A stretch of 64,000 nucleotides of DNA from an uncultured Ignavibacteriota bacterium (GCA_903884005.1 CAISDA010000017.1:1-64000); one strand, 5' to 3'; positions 8,408 to 17,853 are shown, numbered from the stretch's first letter. Notes: a model not told the origin generated them from the sequence alone. Made by a program: numbers and translations.

Positions 8408-11400
8408 TCATTTCACGAACGTGAACATTTTTTGATCGGTAAAATTATCTGCGCGCAATGTATAGACATATACACCGCTTGACAAACCACCCCCTTCGAA
8501 TACGACGCTGTAGACGCCCGGCGGCCGCTCTTCATTGACAAGATCCGCAACTTTTCTTCCAAGCATATCGAACACGCTGAGAGTGACAACGCTTCGCCGG
8601 GGAACAGCATATCGGATGGTTGTTGCCGGGTTAAACGGATTGGGATAGTTTTGAGAGAGGGAGTATTCCGTGGGCAGCGCATCCATTCCCACGCCGGTAG
8701 TCGTGCTTTTAATCGAAAATGGCACAGTATTCCAATCGGCAGTCGCCATATTAGCCGCGTCAACGATCTTGATCCTGCACTCATCCGATGCCGTATTCGG
8801 TATCAACCATCCATAGGTGTTAAAGGAGGCGGGAATATTTTCTGCGATTTTCTTCCAGGAACTTCCCTTGTCGGTCGATACATAGAGATTGACCGCAGTC
8901 ATATTATTTTTTTGCCATTGAATATTCTGCACCGTGCCGGCTCTCCATAGTTCGCTGCCTTTGGGTGATTTTAGGACAACGCTTTTTGAACCGGGGTCCA
9001 TTGTTTTAAGGATGACGCCCCAATCGCCGACAATAATGGCGCTGGATGGACCTATGAATTTCACACACCGCAATACCGATCTCACTCCGCTTTCCTGCCT
9101 GACCCAGGTTGTTCCTCCGTCGATGGTTTTAGCAATGGCGCCATCGATACCCACGCCGAGGCCGTTGTGTTCATCCAGGTAATCCACACTGTACAGATAT
9201 TCTCCCGTCGGATTATTCTGATTGACCCACGATGTTCCGCCGTTATTTGTTCGAAGGATGTTGCCGGCACCGCCGCATGGGCCATCACCCAAGACTGTTG
9301 CTGTGAGAGGATTTAAAAAACGGACTCCGTTGAGCGATGCCGTCGTACCGCTCGGAATTTTTGTCCAGACGGTTCCTCCATCCGTCGTTTTTACTATTAA
9401 TCCGCCGGTGCCAACAGCGATCCCATTGGTTCGATCGCAAAATTCAACGGCCATCAGACTTTCCCACATTCCACTCAGGCTCCCGGGGTCCTGCACTTTC
9501 CACGTGATCCCACCGTCGGCAGTATGGATGATGACACCCTGTGCCCCTACGGCCCAGCCGTTGGCGTTGTCGACAAAGCACACACTTGTCAATTGCCTGT
9601 TCGTCGGATCATTGAGTTTTGTGAAGCTCACACCGCCGTCGACTGTTTTGTAAATTGTATTGCCGACGATCCATCCTGTATTCATGGTAATGAATGACGC
9701 TCCGCTTACCACAGCATCGTCCGGGAAGTCCAATTTATCGCTCCATGTTCGCCCTCCGTCAGTCGTTTTAAAAAGACCGCCCCCCGAATTATCGCCTTGC
9801 GTGAGAGCCACTCCATTGGTTTCGCTGAACGGTAAATATTTAAAAAATCCCCCATCCCAGTTTGCCATCTGCCTTTCCCAACTGTCCGATTCCTGTGCAG
9901 TGGTGAACACATCATCCTTGCTGTAAAAAATGCCGAGCGTGTTTACCGCCTTAATTCTAAAATGGTACGTCGTGTTGGGCAGCAGTCCGGCTGTTTTTGG
10001 AGATTGAATGAATTTTTCACTATATGTTGGAAGAGAATTAGTGCCGAGTTGATCTATTTCACTTCCATAATAATTCGATGTTCCGTATTCAAACGTGTAT
10101 TTCGACCAACTTCCGTTCTCCTGGACATTCCAATACATCGATGCGCTGTTTTGTGTCAAGCTCCAGGCGCCTCCGTCCCCGCTGAAATCGGGCGGTGACG
10201 CTTTGAATTTTCGCAGCGACAGCTGATACTTACCGTAGGCGTTATAGGCAGCGGCGACCTTACTTCGCAAGGGGTTTGCCTGAAAGGGCACCGTTGTTTT
10301 CGTGCTTAACGCCGATCCCCAATTTTCCCTGTATGCATAGCGTATGTAATACACCCCGGAAACTGGTATCAGCACCGATAATCTGTCGTTAGTCATAAGA
10401 CCGTTATAGATGCCATCCCCGTAGGTAATGAAACCTGCATCGCCAAGAACCTGGATCCTTCCCCAAATGCCGGAATTCATGGCATTGGCAAAAACGTCGA
10501 TCGTGTCGCCGGCGAGCGCAGTGAATTGATAATAATCCGCATCGCCCTCCGGACTAATTTCGCCCTCATATGTTTCTCCCATTGCTATCTGTGTTGCATG
10601 GGCATTATCGTTATTGGGTTCTTGTTCGTATAACTGTCCGGCAGCACTAATGCTGAAATAATTTCTGGACATTGAAAACGCGTGTGCATTTCCCGCATCA
10701 CTGATTCGTATCCTGGCGGTTGTCGTACTTGTCGAAGGGACACTCCATAAATATTGTCCGTTGTAAATATCCGTTTGTCCGGATACCGTTGCGATCTTCT
10801 GCCACGACGCACCATCGAGCATCAGTTCAATGTTGATATCGGAACCAGATGTATTGATCCACGTGATCAGCGTCTGTGAATTCATTTTAAATCGTTCGTT
10901 CCCCACCGGCGAGGTAAGAGCCACAACAAAAGGACCGGATTTCCTGATCGAAAAATAAATGCTGTCCGACACAGGGCCGACATTCGACACATCCAGGCCG
11001 CCAGGCACACCGTCGGATAAGAGCGGCGCAGGGTCGGAATAATCGCTCATTGCTATTCTGCCCGAAGCAGCGCTGAGACTTGCTTTATCCGGTTCGCCGT
11101 TGCCGCTCTGCGTGCCGCCCGGCCGATAGGCATACAATTCATCATCAATGACTCTCGCATTGCCCAGGCCGTCTGAATTTTCATTGACCCTGTAGACAAC
11201 GACGCCTTCCGACGGCAGCGACCGTTCAAAGACACCTTGTTTCTTCCGATACTCCAGAACAAAATATTGCTTACTGGAATTCGGCGACGTGATCTTGAAA
11301 CAATTGTTCGCCGGCGACGTCAGCGGATTCAACGAGTAGGTTCCCGTGCTTTCGATCTCCGGGATCGAGGTAATCCAATGGCCATACCGATACTTCATGT

Positions 11401-12484
11401 ATGCGCTCATATGCTGGGGCGGGTTGCTCGTCGTTTCCATCAGATCCCATCCGCCGACAGGTGTCAGTCCATCGAGTGAATAATGATATAGATCCGGAGC
11501 CCCGATGGAATGAAACATTTCGTGGCACAACACGCCCACACCCAATTCCAACAGATTGAATTCAAGCTGGAAATTATAGGTCGTCACCTTTTTTCCGTTG
11601 ACAACAACATTCTTAGAATCCAACGACCACATATGGGGCCACAAGACACTCCCCCATATATCCGGCGCCCCTTTCACGATGAAGCAGACATTATCGACGT
11701 TGCCATCATGGTCGCCGTCGAGATCCACGGAATTCGGTATCTCGGTTTTTATGGCAGTAATAGCGTTGGCTAACAGGGTATGCTCCCTCTCTGTTTTTTC
11801 TATTCCTGTCGTATAGCCTATGGGATTGGTAATGCTGTACGCATTGTAATAATTCCGCGGGTTACCATCCTTGAACGATGTGATGGAATTATTTTGGGAA
11901 ACAGGGAAAAATGTACTCTTGATGTGCAATTGACCGAACGATGCTTCGTTGTAATAGTTATAGAGAGAATTTGCCGCAGCATCCGTGTTGTTGAACATCG
12001 CATTAAAAATTTCGGCCTTCTCAGTGAATTCATCCTCGTCCGAGAAACGAATATAAATCACGACATTGTTCATCGTCCCTTTTCCCGGAGCGGAAAAAAC
12101 CTGTGTCGTCCCTCCACGTTTTTGCAATTGCGATGTGCTGCCGGACGCCGACTCTATTTTTTTCAGTATCTCCTTCGCATCATCGATCGTCCACTGCTTG
12201 ATGCCCAGCCTATAGGGATCGCTTTTTCCAACGATGCCGCTTGTGGGGACTAGCATTCCATGTATCTGTTCAGCATACACGTAGTACCCGCGTTGGTCCT
12301 GAACGATCGTGAATCCGTCCTTGTCGTGCAGCCAATGATAGTACTCATCTCCGCTTGCGAAACACGCTATTGCCTCTCCGGATGGCTGCTGTATTTTTTG
12401 TGGGACGAATTTGAGCGGAGCAGACTGTGCGATCACGCAAAGCAGCAGCACACATATACTTATTAACATGGGGGAATATTTCAT
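8408..12484 (-). CDS. large secreted M6-family metalloprotease with YCF48/BNR-like repeats and T9SS tail
   Basis: 1358 residues from the ATG at 12484, which has a good ribosome binding site (GGAGG, 4 bases upstream) and opens a signal peptide (MKYSPMLISICVLLLCVIAQS). Domains by eye: M6 (immune inhibitor A-like) protease with zinc motif HEMFHSIGAPDLYHY near residue 320; pre-peptidase C-terminal type domain (EQEPNNDNAHATQI) around 620-740; a fibronectin III-like segment around 760-850; six or seven repeats of the form KTxDGGxTW around 860-1180, as in YCF48/BNR propellers; an Ig-like segment near 1190-1270; and a C-terminal type IX secretion sorting domain with SLSQNYPNPFNPATTIRY. It should be exported by T9SS and act outside the cell. 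A decayed relative lies at 26901-27873. Confidence 0.9.
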   Translation of the reverse strand: MKYSPMLISICVLLLCVIAQSAPLKFVPQKIQQPSGEAIACFASGDEYYHWLHDKDGFTIVQDQRGYYVYAEQIHGMLVPTSGIVGKSDPYRLGIKQWTIDDAKEILKKIESASGSTSQLQKRGGTTQVFSAPGKGTMNNVVIYIRFSDEDEFTEKAEIFNAMFNNTDAAANSLYNYYNEASFGQLHIKSTFFPVSQNNSITSFKDGNPRNYYNAYSITNPIGYTTGIEKTEREHTLLANAITAIKTEIPNSVDLDGDHDGNVDNVCFIVKGAPDIWGSVLWPHMWSLDSKNVVVNGKKVTTYNFQLEFNLLELGVGVLCHEMFHSIGAPDLYHYSLDGLTPVGGWDLMETTSNPPQHMSAYMKYRYGHWITSIPEIESTGTYSLNPLTSPANNCFKITSPNSSKQYFVLEYRKKQGVFERSLPSEGVVVYRVNENSDGLGNARVIDDELYAYRPGGTQSGNGEPDKASLSAASGRIAMSDYSDPAPLLSDGVPGGLDVSNVGPVSDSIYFSIRKSGPFVVALTSPVGNERFKMNSQTLITWINTSGSDINIELMLDGASWQKIATVSGQTDIYNGQYLWSVPSTSTTTARIRISDAGNAHAFSMSRNYFSISAAGQLYEQEPNNDNAHATQIAMGETYEGEISPEGDADYYQFTALAGDTIDVFANAMNSGIWGRIQVLGDAGFITYGDGIYNGLMTNDRLSVLIPVSGVYYIRYAYRENWGSALSTKTTVPFQANPLRSKVAAAYNAYGKYQLSLRKFKASPPDFSGDGGAWSLTQNSASMYWNVQENGSWSKYTFEYGTSNYYGSEIDQLGTNSLPTYSEKFIQSPKTAGLLPNTTYHFRIKAVNTLGIFYSKDDVFTTAQESDSWERQMANWDGGFFKYLPFSETNGVALTQGDNSGGGLFKTTDGGRTWSDKLDFPDDAVVSGASFITMNTGWIVGNTIYKTVDGGVSFTKLNDPTNRQLTSVCFVDNANGWAVGAQGVIIHTADGGITWKVQDPGSLSGMWESLMAVEFCDRTNGIAVGTGGLIVKTTDGGTVWTKIPSGTTASLNGVRFLNPLTATVLGDGPCGGAGNILRTNNGGTSWVNQNNPTGEYLYSVDYLDEHNGLGVGIDGAIAKTIDGGTTWVRQESGVRSVLRCVKFIGPSSAIIVGDWGVILKTMDPGSKSVVLKSPKGSELWRAGTVQNIQWQKNNMTAVNLYVSTDKGSSWKKIAENIPASFNTYGWLIPNTASDECRIKIVDAANMATADWNTVPFSIKSTTTGVGMDALPTEYSLSQNYPNPFNPATTIRYAVPRRSVVTLSVFDMLGRKVADLVNEERPPGVYSVVFEGGGLSSGVYVYTLRADNFTDQKMFTFVK

Positions 12485-12763
12485 GGAGCCTCCGATACAA
12501 TGTTCCGGATCATCACGCCGGAAATCGAATGCACGATACGGCGAGATCATGAACCGACGTCCGATACGATAACAGTCACAGGTATGAATGCTGAGACTGC
12601 TCCAGAGAGGGTAAAACATGGGCATAGTAGACCCGCATGGGAATACATCCGGCAATCCCGGACACGAACATCTTATGCACAAATAATGCCATTTTTGAAA
12701 AATATAGCATGCATTTTTACTAATGATTTTACCGTTCCAAAGGCAAGGGAACAAAATCGGCAA

Positions 12764-13090
12764 TCACAAGGACACAATTGGGTAATATTGACCACAAATA
12801 GGCGGGTGGGTTATGCAGGAAAAAAGAATGGATTGTGTGAATTTTATATGATCGAGAAGACCTTGTGCGATGACCGCGCTGCAGTTCGACTGCATTTAAC
12901 GATGTGATGATATTACCGGAGTGGAAGTTCGACTGCGTCTAACGATGTGACGATATCAACAGAGCCGGGGTTCGACTGCATTTAATGATGTGATGATACT
13001 AGCAACTCCGAGCGCGATGCACGCATCATCGCACAGGGCCGATGAGCCGATGGCAGACGGAGACGGAATGACACGCCGCGAGCACCGTGC
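12764..13090. repeat. gene-free stretch with three 43-bp tandem repeat units
   Basis: No supported gene here. Three units begin at 12884, 12927 and 12970, a period of exactly 43 bases. In each unit a conserved 30-base part (GTTCGACTGCATTTAACGAT then GTGATGATAT, few changes) is followed by 13 variable bases. It is not a CRISPR: the variable parts are only 13 bases, the repeats are imperfect, and there are only three units. Confidence 0.75.
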
Positions 13091-13096
13091 GTTCGA

Positions 13097-13420
13097 TCAA
13101 TCGATATGAAATACTTCTTCCATTGCCGCCCACCATTCGCCGGGCGCCCGCGTGGCAATGGGATCCTGTATCGGCTCCATCACCGCCCACCACTGCTGCG
13201 TCTTCGGATCGGCGGCCATCTTTGCCATGTCGCCGGCGAAATCCGTGCCGATGTATTCAAAATACGCGAAGAGCGTTCCATCCTTCCGGAAGATGGAATA
13301 GTTCCGGATATTGCAGCGCGTGATCATCTCCAGCACTTCGGGCCAGACGGCCGCGTGATAGTGTGTATACTGCTCAATGTGTTCCGGCTTAACGCCAATG
13401 ACCTGACCGAATCGTTTCAT
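13097..13420 (-). CDS. L-rhamnose mutarotase family protein
   Basis: 107 residues, the usual length of RhaM/DUF718 proteins, which interconvert the alpha and beta anomers of L-rhamnose (or a related sugar) in the cytoplasm. The motif YTHYHAAVWPEV holds the expected catalytic His (residue 22). The aromatic pairs QWWAVMEP and EWWAAMEE are also typical of the family. It lies 6 bases downstream of the URO-D-like gene and must be co-transcribed with it. No rhamnose kinase, isomerase or aldolase is present in the window, so the true sugar substrate is uncertain. Confidence 0.88.
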   Translation of the reverse strand: MKRFGQVIGVKPEHIEQYTHYHAAVWPEVLEMITRCNIRNYSIFRKDGTLFAYFEYIGTDFAGDMAKMAADPKTQQWWAVMEPIQDPIATRAPGEWWAAMEEVFHID

Positions 13421-13426
13421 TGTAAT

Positions 13427-14689
13427 TCATGTTCCTTGAGTGTGAGTAGTGTTGAATCCCTTCACTGCATCGTACATGGCGATGATATTTTGTGGAGGGA
13501 CATCCGGAAGAATATTGTGCACGGTATTAAAGACGAACCCGCCGCCTTTCGAAAATATTTCCATGCGTTCAAGAACCTGCGCTCGTATACGTTCAGGTGA
13601 GCCGACATTCAGCATGCCGGCAGTCTCGATACCGCCGCCCCAGAACGTGCATGCCGCCCCAAATTCCCGTTTCAAGAACGCGGGATCCATGGCATAGGCA
13701 TTGGTCTGCACAGGATTGAAAATTTCTATTCCCGCATCGATCATATCCGGCATCAGAAGCGAGATCGAACCGCAGGAATGAATGAACGTATGCATTGCGC
13801 TGTGCGATCTCACATAGTCGCATAGGATTTTGTGTCTCGGTTGAAAGAGCTGCCTGTAGATGTCGGGCGACATGAGCGGGCCCGTGGTCATTCCAAGGTC
13901 GTCGCCGAAACGGATGATGTCCACAATGTCGCCGACGGCGGCGCACACTTTTTCGAGTGTCGCCAGGTGTCGTATCATCAGTTGGTCGAGGAGCTTTTCC
14001 ACATTATACTGATCGCACAGAAGATCGGTGAGAAAATTATCCATTCGCCTGAGGAACGTTCCCCATTCGAACAGGTTGCAGCCGCACACCACCAGAAGCG
14101 CCTTGTCCGTCGTCGCGCGCAAGTGCAGCGCCCTCGTGCGAAGCTGTTCCCAGAAATCCGGCTCACCCGCATGGTCCCACGGACTGTGCGCATGGCGTGC
14201 CCACATGACGCGGTTCATTTCAGCATCCAGCTCCGCGTACTCGGAAGGATACCCGTCCGAGTACGGAAAGTACATCTGATCGAAAAATGTCGCCCGAAGC
14301 GGCATCTTCGAAAGGACTCTGGTTCCGTTATTGTCGAATGTCAGGAACGATCCGTCCGGTTGTTGGACAGGACGATACCAGACAGGATACCGTGCCGGCG
14401 CGCCATTGGCAAGCGTTATTGCATACCAGTCCGCGGCAGTCTCGTTGAAACTTTGGCCGATATCCAGCACGTCCGCTCCGACCATGTCGAGCACAGACAT
14501 GTCCGGCTGCGCCAGCTGCTGCACCACATCATAGATGCGGACGGGCAGGTCTGTTCGTCCGATATGATTGAGAAGATTGCTGTAGGCGATCGCCGATATT
14601 CCAGAACTGGGGGTGGCGCTCAGATCCAGAGGCACCCGATCGGGTTCTCTGTGGTTGATTGCCGCCAACACTCTTTCGCGTGAAGTCAT
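13427..14689 (-). CDS. uroporphyrinogen decarboxylase-like (URO-D superfamily) protein
   Basis: 420 residues. The start MTSRERVLAAINHREPDRVPLD (shown here only in part: TSRERVLAAINHREPDRVP) is the hallmark of the URO-D/MtaA/CmuA superfamily. Later family features are HTFIHSCGSISLLMPDMIDA and the C-terminal GGGFVFNTVHNILPDVPP. It is longer than true HemE and lacks heme genes around it. It belongs to the sub-family found beside sugar-catabolic genes, and here it is directly joined to an L-rhamnose mutarotase gene. True HemE is therefore unlikely. Members of the superfamily are methyltransferases or decarboxylases, but the function of this branch is not established. Confidence 0.85.
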   Translation of the reverse strand: MTSRERVLAAINHREPDRVPLDLSATPSSGISAIAYSNLLNHIGRTDLPVRIYDVVQQLAQPDMSVLDMVGADVLDIGQSFNETAADWYAITLANGAPARYPVWYRPVQQPDGSFLTFDNNGTRVLSKMPLRATFFDQMYFPYSDGYPSEYAELDAEMNRVMWARHAHSPWDHAGEPDFWEQLRTRALHLRATTDKALLVVCGCNLFEWGTFLRRMDNFLTDLLCDQYNVEKLLDQLMIRHLATLEKVCAAVGDIVDIIRFGDDLGMTTGPLMSPDIYRQLFQPRHKILCDYVRSHSAMHTFIHSCGSISLLMPDMIDAGIEIFNPVQTNAYAMDPAFLKREFGAACTFWGGGIETAGMLNVGSPERIRAQVLERMEIFSKGGGFVFNTVHNILPDVPPQNIIAMYDAVKGFNTTHTQGT

Positions 14690-14920
14690 ACAGTGGGTGA
14701 TTGCATGGATCTAGAGTTGAGTATGAATTGCTGCGCCGGTCGGTCATTAGCCCGTCGGCGTCCGGCGGAAAATTAGCCATTCAAAAGACTAAAAGCAAAC
14801 AAAATTCACAACCCGATGCATGCAAAGCAGCACTGCCAAAGGCACGAGCGGGATAGACTGGGATAGACCGATGAACCTCGCGCTCTTCACGCACCCGGCG
14901 GCTCCGGTTTTTTCCGCAGA

Positions 14921-14980
14921 CCGCTTATTATACCAGCGAACCACTTATGGTACCGGTGAACCGCTTATGGCATTTCCCAT
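14921..14980. repeat. three 20-bp tandem repeat units in a gene-free stretch (14690-15149)
   Basis: Units of 20 bases start at 14921, 14941 and 14961 (CCGCTTATTATACCAGCGAA, CCACTTATGGTACCGGTGAA and a half-degenerate third). The surrounding 460 bases between the URO-D-like gene and the zinc-ribbon gene hold no ORF that I would support. Confidence 0.6.
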
Positions 14981-15149
14981 GCCAATGATGCGCGGGTTTT
15001 CTACATTTAGCCGTGTATCGCCTCTATTACAGAGATGGTATGAAGCGAAATAGTGTGAATTGAAGAACGTCATTGCCATTTTCCCTCCTCAGGGGAGAAG
15101 GGGGAACGGCACGTTTTGCGATCATGTGTTTCATTTCAAGGAGAGTGGG

Positions 15150-15512
15150 ATGGCAGGAAATCAGTGTAAAGAGTATCGTCTGCTGCTGGAAAACGAGGCC
15201 CGCAGTATTCTGGCTGAAGAATTTCACCACGAAGTGCCTGTTGAGGTCCCGATACGGTATTTCCTCTCGTTCAAGACCGAAGGACGGCTGGGTGCTCTGC
15301 GCGATGCATTGTACCGGCTGGATACGAATGCGTTCGGATGCTGCACGCTGTGCCGGTGCGAGATCGACGAAGCATTCCTCCTGCAGGATCTCACGACGCG
15401 TCTGTGTCTTCGTTGCGCTGTGGGCCGCGAATGGGGGATGGAAAACGATACCGATATTCTCTCGAATAACCTCAACTCAAACACGAGTTTCGAATCATAT
15501 ACATGGTCATGA
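15150..15512 (+). CDS. small zinc-ribbon protein, TraR/DksA-type C4 finger
   Basis: 120 residues from the ATG at 15150, which has a clear ribosome binding site (AAGGAG, about 6 bases upstream). An earlier in-frame start at 15060 lacks one. The helical N-terminus (KEYRLLLENEARSILAEEF) is followed by CCTLCRCEIDEAF and TTRLCLRCAVG: Cys65-x2-Cys68 and Cys86-x2-Cys89 form the four-cysteine finger seen in the DksA/TraR family (RLCxxC is typical). DksA-like proteins bind RNA polymerase. This one lacks the full coiled-coil with acidic tip, so the role is open. No close neighbour on the same strand. Confidence 0.6.
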   Translation: MAGNQCKEYRLLLENEARSILAEEFHHEVPVEVPIRYFLSFKTEGRLGALRDALYRLDTNAFGCCTLCRCEIDEAFLLQDLTTRLCLRCAVGREWGMENDTDILSNNLNSNTSFESYTWS

Positions 15513-15545
15513 ACGCGTGGAGACGTGAGCCGCGCGTTGACAGTG

Positions 15546-16427
15546 TTATTCAGAATCGTCGATAAACCGCCGCGACATGTCCTGGTACGCGTCTATTCGG
15601 CGGTCGCGCAGGAAGGGCCAATGCATGCGCGTCGCGGCCGAGCGCGACAGATCGAGCGCGACCACACGCACTTCTTCCGCTTCGTGCGACGCCTGAAAAC
15701 GGATCTCTCCGAAACTGTCGGCCACGAATGAACCGCCCCAGAACTGCAGATTCGATTCGGTCCCCACGCGGTTCACGGAGACAACGGGGATGCCGTTCGC
15801 GATGGCATGCGCCCGCTGAATTGTCTGCCATGCGCCGTATTGATCGTCGCAGATTTTTTTATCCTCGCCCGATGCCCAGCCGATCGCCGTCGGATAGAAC
15901 AGGATTTCGGCGCCGGCAAGCGCGGTCAAGCGTGCGGCTTCCGGATACCATTGATCCCAGCATATGAGGACGCCGAGCACGCCAAACTTGGTTTTCCACA
16001 CCTTGAATCCGAGGTCCCCCGGAGTAAAATAAAATTTCTCGTAAAAGGATGGATCGTCGGGGATGTGCATCTTGCGGTACTTGCCGAGGTATGTGCCGTC
16101 GGCATCGATCACCGCCGTTGTATTGTGATAGAGCCCTTCGGCGCGTTTTTCGAAAAGCGACGCGATGATGACAACATTCAATTCTTTGGCGATCGGCTGA
16201 AGCCTGTCGGTGGAAGGGCCGGGCACGGGTTCGGCAAGAACGAAGGGGGCATAGTCTTCCGTCGTGCAGAAGTATTGAGAACGGAACAGTTCCTGCAGGC
16301 AGACGATATTGGCTCCCTGTGCGGCAGCCTTGCGTATGCCGCGGATCGCCTTCGCCATGTTATCGTCGGGATCGGGTGTGCAGCTCATCTGCACAAGGCC
16401 CACAGAGACGGTGCGTGTGTTTGCCAT
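15546..16427 (-). CDS. aguB: N-carbamoylputrescine amidase (carbon-nitrogen hydrolase)
   Basis: 293 residues from the ATG at 16427; a GTG 13 codons upstream is possible but less likely. Nitrilase-superfamily amidase with the full catalytic triad: Glu46 (CLQELFRSQYFC), Lys119 (GKYRKMHIPDDP) and Cys156 (LICWDQWYPEAAR). These three motifs, with the ending GEIRFQASHEAEEV and WPFLRDRRIDAY, are those of AguB, which converts N-carbamoylputrescine to putrescine, CO2 and ammonia, the last step of agmatine-based putrescine synthesis. Agmatine deiminase (AguA) is not in this window and is often a neighbour elsewhere. Cytoplasmic. Confidence 0.92.
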   Translation of the reverse strand: MANTRTVSVGLVQMSCTPDPDDNMAKAIRGIRKAAAQGANIVCLQELFRSQYFCTTEDYAPFVLAEPVPGPSTDRLQPIAKELNVVIIASLFEKRAEGLYHNTTAVIDADGTYLGKYRKMHIPDDPSFYEKFYFTPGDLGFKVWKTKFGVLGVLICWDQWYPEAARLTALAGAEILFYPTAIGWASGEDKKICDDQYGAWQTIQRAHAIANGIPVVSVNRVGTESNLQFWGGSFVADSFGEIRFQASHEAEEVRVVALDLSRSAATRMHWPFLRDRRIDAYQDMSRRFIDDSE

Positions 16428-16490
16428 GGTCGTCGTTGAAAATTGTTTGCGTTCATCCCCGGCCACTATTCACCGGAGTAAAAAAATAAT

Positions 16491-16580
16491 GTCCTTCTGA
16501 AGGAGCTAGAGCGACTGAAGCATCTCGCCGGCTGCACACACGATGCAAGATTCTTCGCTTGCGCTCAGAATGACAGAGTA
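16491..16580. repeat. dispersed inverted repeat, family B, copy 1
   Basis: The left end GTCCTTCTGAAGGAGCTAGA..GACTGAAGCATCT and the right end (AGATTCTTCGCTTGCGCTCA then GAATGAC) are imperfect inverted copies of each other. The same element, better preserved, is at 24761-24882. It lies in the 310-bp gene-free gap between aguB and the GT4 gene; nothing else is visible in the gap. Confidence 0.65.
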
Positions 16581-16737
16581 CATCTGTCATTGTAATGAAG
16601 ATTTCCGGCGCAGCAAAGATGAAAACCTATTCATGACAGTACCTGTATGTCGTTTGAATGAAAATTCTTGACTCCGTAAATATGCCAATCTCAGACAGCG
16701 ATTTGGGTGCGAGCTGAACAGCTTCCCACCTGTATTC

Positions 16738-17853
16738 TTATCGGGCGTATTCGAAAAGCACTTTATCGATCACTTCCATGGTTTTATCCGCTGCGGTGTC
16801 CCAGTCGAATTCTGCGGCCCGCTCGATCGCCGCTGCCGTCAAACGGCTGCGAAGGTGCTCGTCCCGAAGAACGAGGGAAATCTTTTCGGCCAGCTGCAGA
16901 CGATCGCCGTACGGATAGAGCAAGCCGGTTTCGCCGTCCACGACCGCGTCGCGGAGCCCTTCAACATCGCTCGAGATCGTCGGTGTCCCGCACGCGTTTG
17001 CTTCGATAACCGTGAGCCCCCACCCTTCTTTGGCTGAGGTATTCACGGCGCAGTGCATCCGGTTCAACAGCGTGACTTTTTCTTCCTCGCTCACAAATCC
17101 CGTGAACGTCACTGCGTCGTTGAGCGAAAGCGACGACGCGATCTGCATGAGGCGCGGTTTGTCGTCGCCGTCACCGACAATCACCAATTTCGCGTCCGGA
17201 ATGTCGGCGCGCACATCAACAAACGCTTCAAGCAGATGGTCGAATGACTTGTATTTTTTCAGCCTGCCGACGGCTCCAACGAGCGGTGTGCGGCTTTTCG
17301 CAATGCCGAGGCGGCGGAATGCGTTGTGCGCAACACCGTAGTGGATAAGATGTGTCCTGTCCGCGGAGAACCCCTTGTGCAGCAGTTCCCTGTGAGTGCT
17401 TGGAGAACCGACAATGAACCGGATCTTTTTATACATGGGCAGGGCCGCCTGTTCGGCAAGGTACACGTACGACGCGGCTGCGGCGTTCACTTCCTTGAAG
17501 ATGCTCGTGCCGAACAAATGGTGCGTGACGCCCAGCAGCGGTTCTTTCACATAAGCGGGCGTATAGAACGGGATCTTGTTCATGTCGTCCACGATGAGGT
17601 CGTAGCGCTGCCTGTTGAACGTCGTAAAATATTTCCGGATCACCAGATAATTGAACAGCGAGCGGCCGCCCTCGCGGATCACATGGATGCCGTTCATCTC
17701 TTCGCGCGGCGCTGCGCCCTCGAACGATGAACAGAACAGCGACACGTCGTGCCCCATGCGCGCGATGCGTGAAAAGACTTCATGCAGGTGGACCTCGGCG
17801 CCCCCGGCGAGCGGGTTGGTGATGTCCTGCCAATTGAGAATGAGTATCTTCAT
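16738..17853 (-). CDS. GT4-family (GT-B) glycosyltransferase
   Basis: 371 residues from the ATG at 17853 (MKILILNWQDITNPLAGGAE). An in-frame extension to 17985 exists, but its first residues (MWGSPPRMNIRVSQTQHC) are encoded by dispersed repeat A and recur in unrelated places, so I reject it. The N-terminal half has the glycine-rich acceptor loop GGAEVHLHEVFSRIARMGH. The C-terminal half has the donor motif with paired Glu (SAKEGWGLTVIEANACGTP). It probably transfers a sugar from a nucleotide-sugar in synthesis of a surface polysaccharide or glycolipid. The methyltransferase at 18018 and the DUF2723 protein upstream on the same strand support a glycan context. Confidence 0.88.
   Translation of the reverse strand: MKILILNWQDITNPLAGGAEVHLHEVFSRIARMGHDVSLFCSSFEGAAPREEMNGIHVIREGGRSLFNYLVIRKYFTTFNRQRYDLIVDDMNKIPFYTPAYVKEPLLGVTHHLFGTSIFKEVNAAAASYVYLAEQAALPMYKKIRFIVGSPSTHRELLHKGFSADRTHLIHYGVAHNAFRRLGIAKSRTPLVGAVGRLKKYKSFDHLLEAFVDVRADIPDAKLVIVGDGDDKPRLMQIASSLSLNDAVTFTGFVSEEEKVTLLNRMHCAVNTSAKEGWGLTVIEANACGTPTISSDVEGLRDAVVDGETGLLYPYGDRLQLAEKISLVLRDEHLRSRLTAAAIERAAEFDWDTAADKTMEVIDKVLFEYAR

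Noticed and set aside
12884-12998. tRNA T-arm-like GTTCGACTGC motifs
   Set aside because: No cloverleaf can be built around them; they are part of the 43-base repeat.
12884-13012. CRISPR-like array
   Set aside because: Three imperfect repeats with 13-base intervals are too few and too short-spaced; no cas gene is present.
13427-14689. HemE (heme synthesis) for the URO-D-like gene
   Set aside because: Longer than HemE, not near heme genes, and coupled to a sugar mutarotase.
14820-15053. Possible 77-codon gene
   Set aside because: Runs through the 20-base tandem repeat, has no ribosome binding site and an amino acid composition unlike its neighbours.
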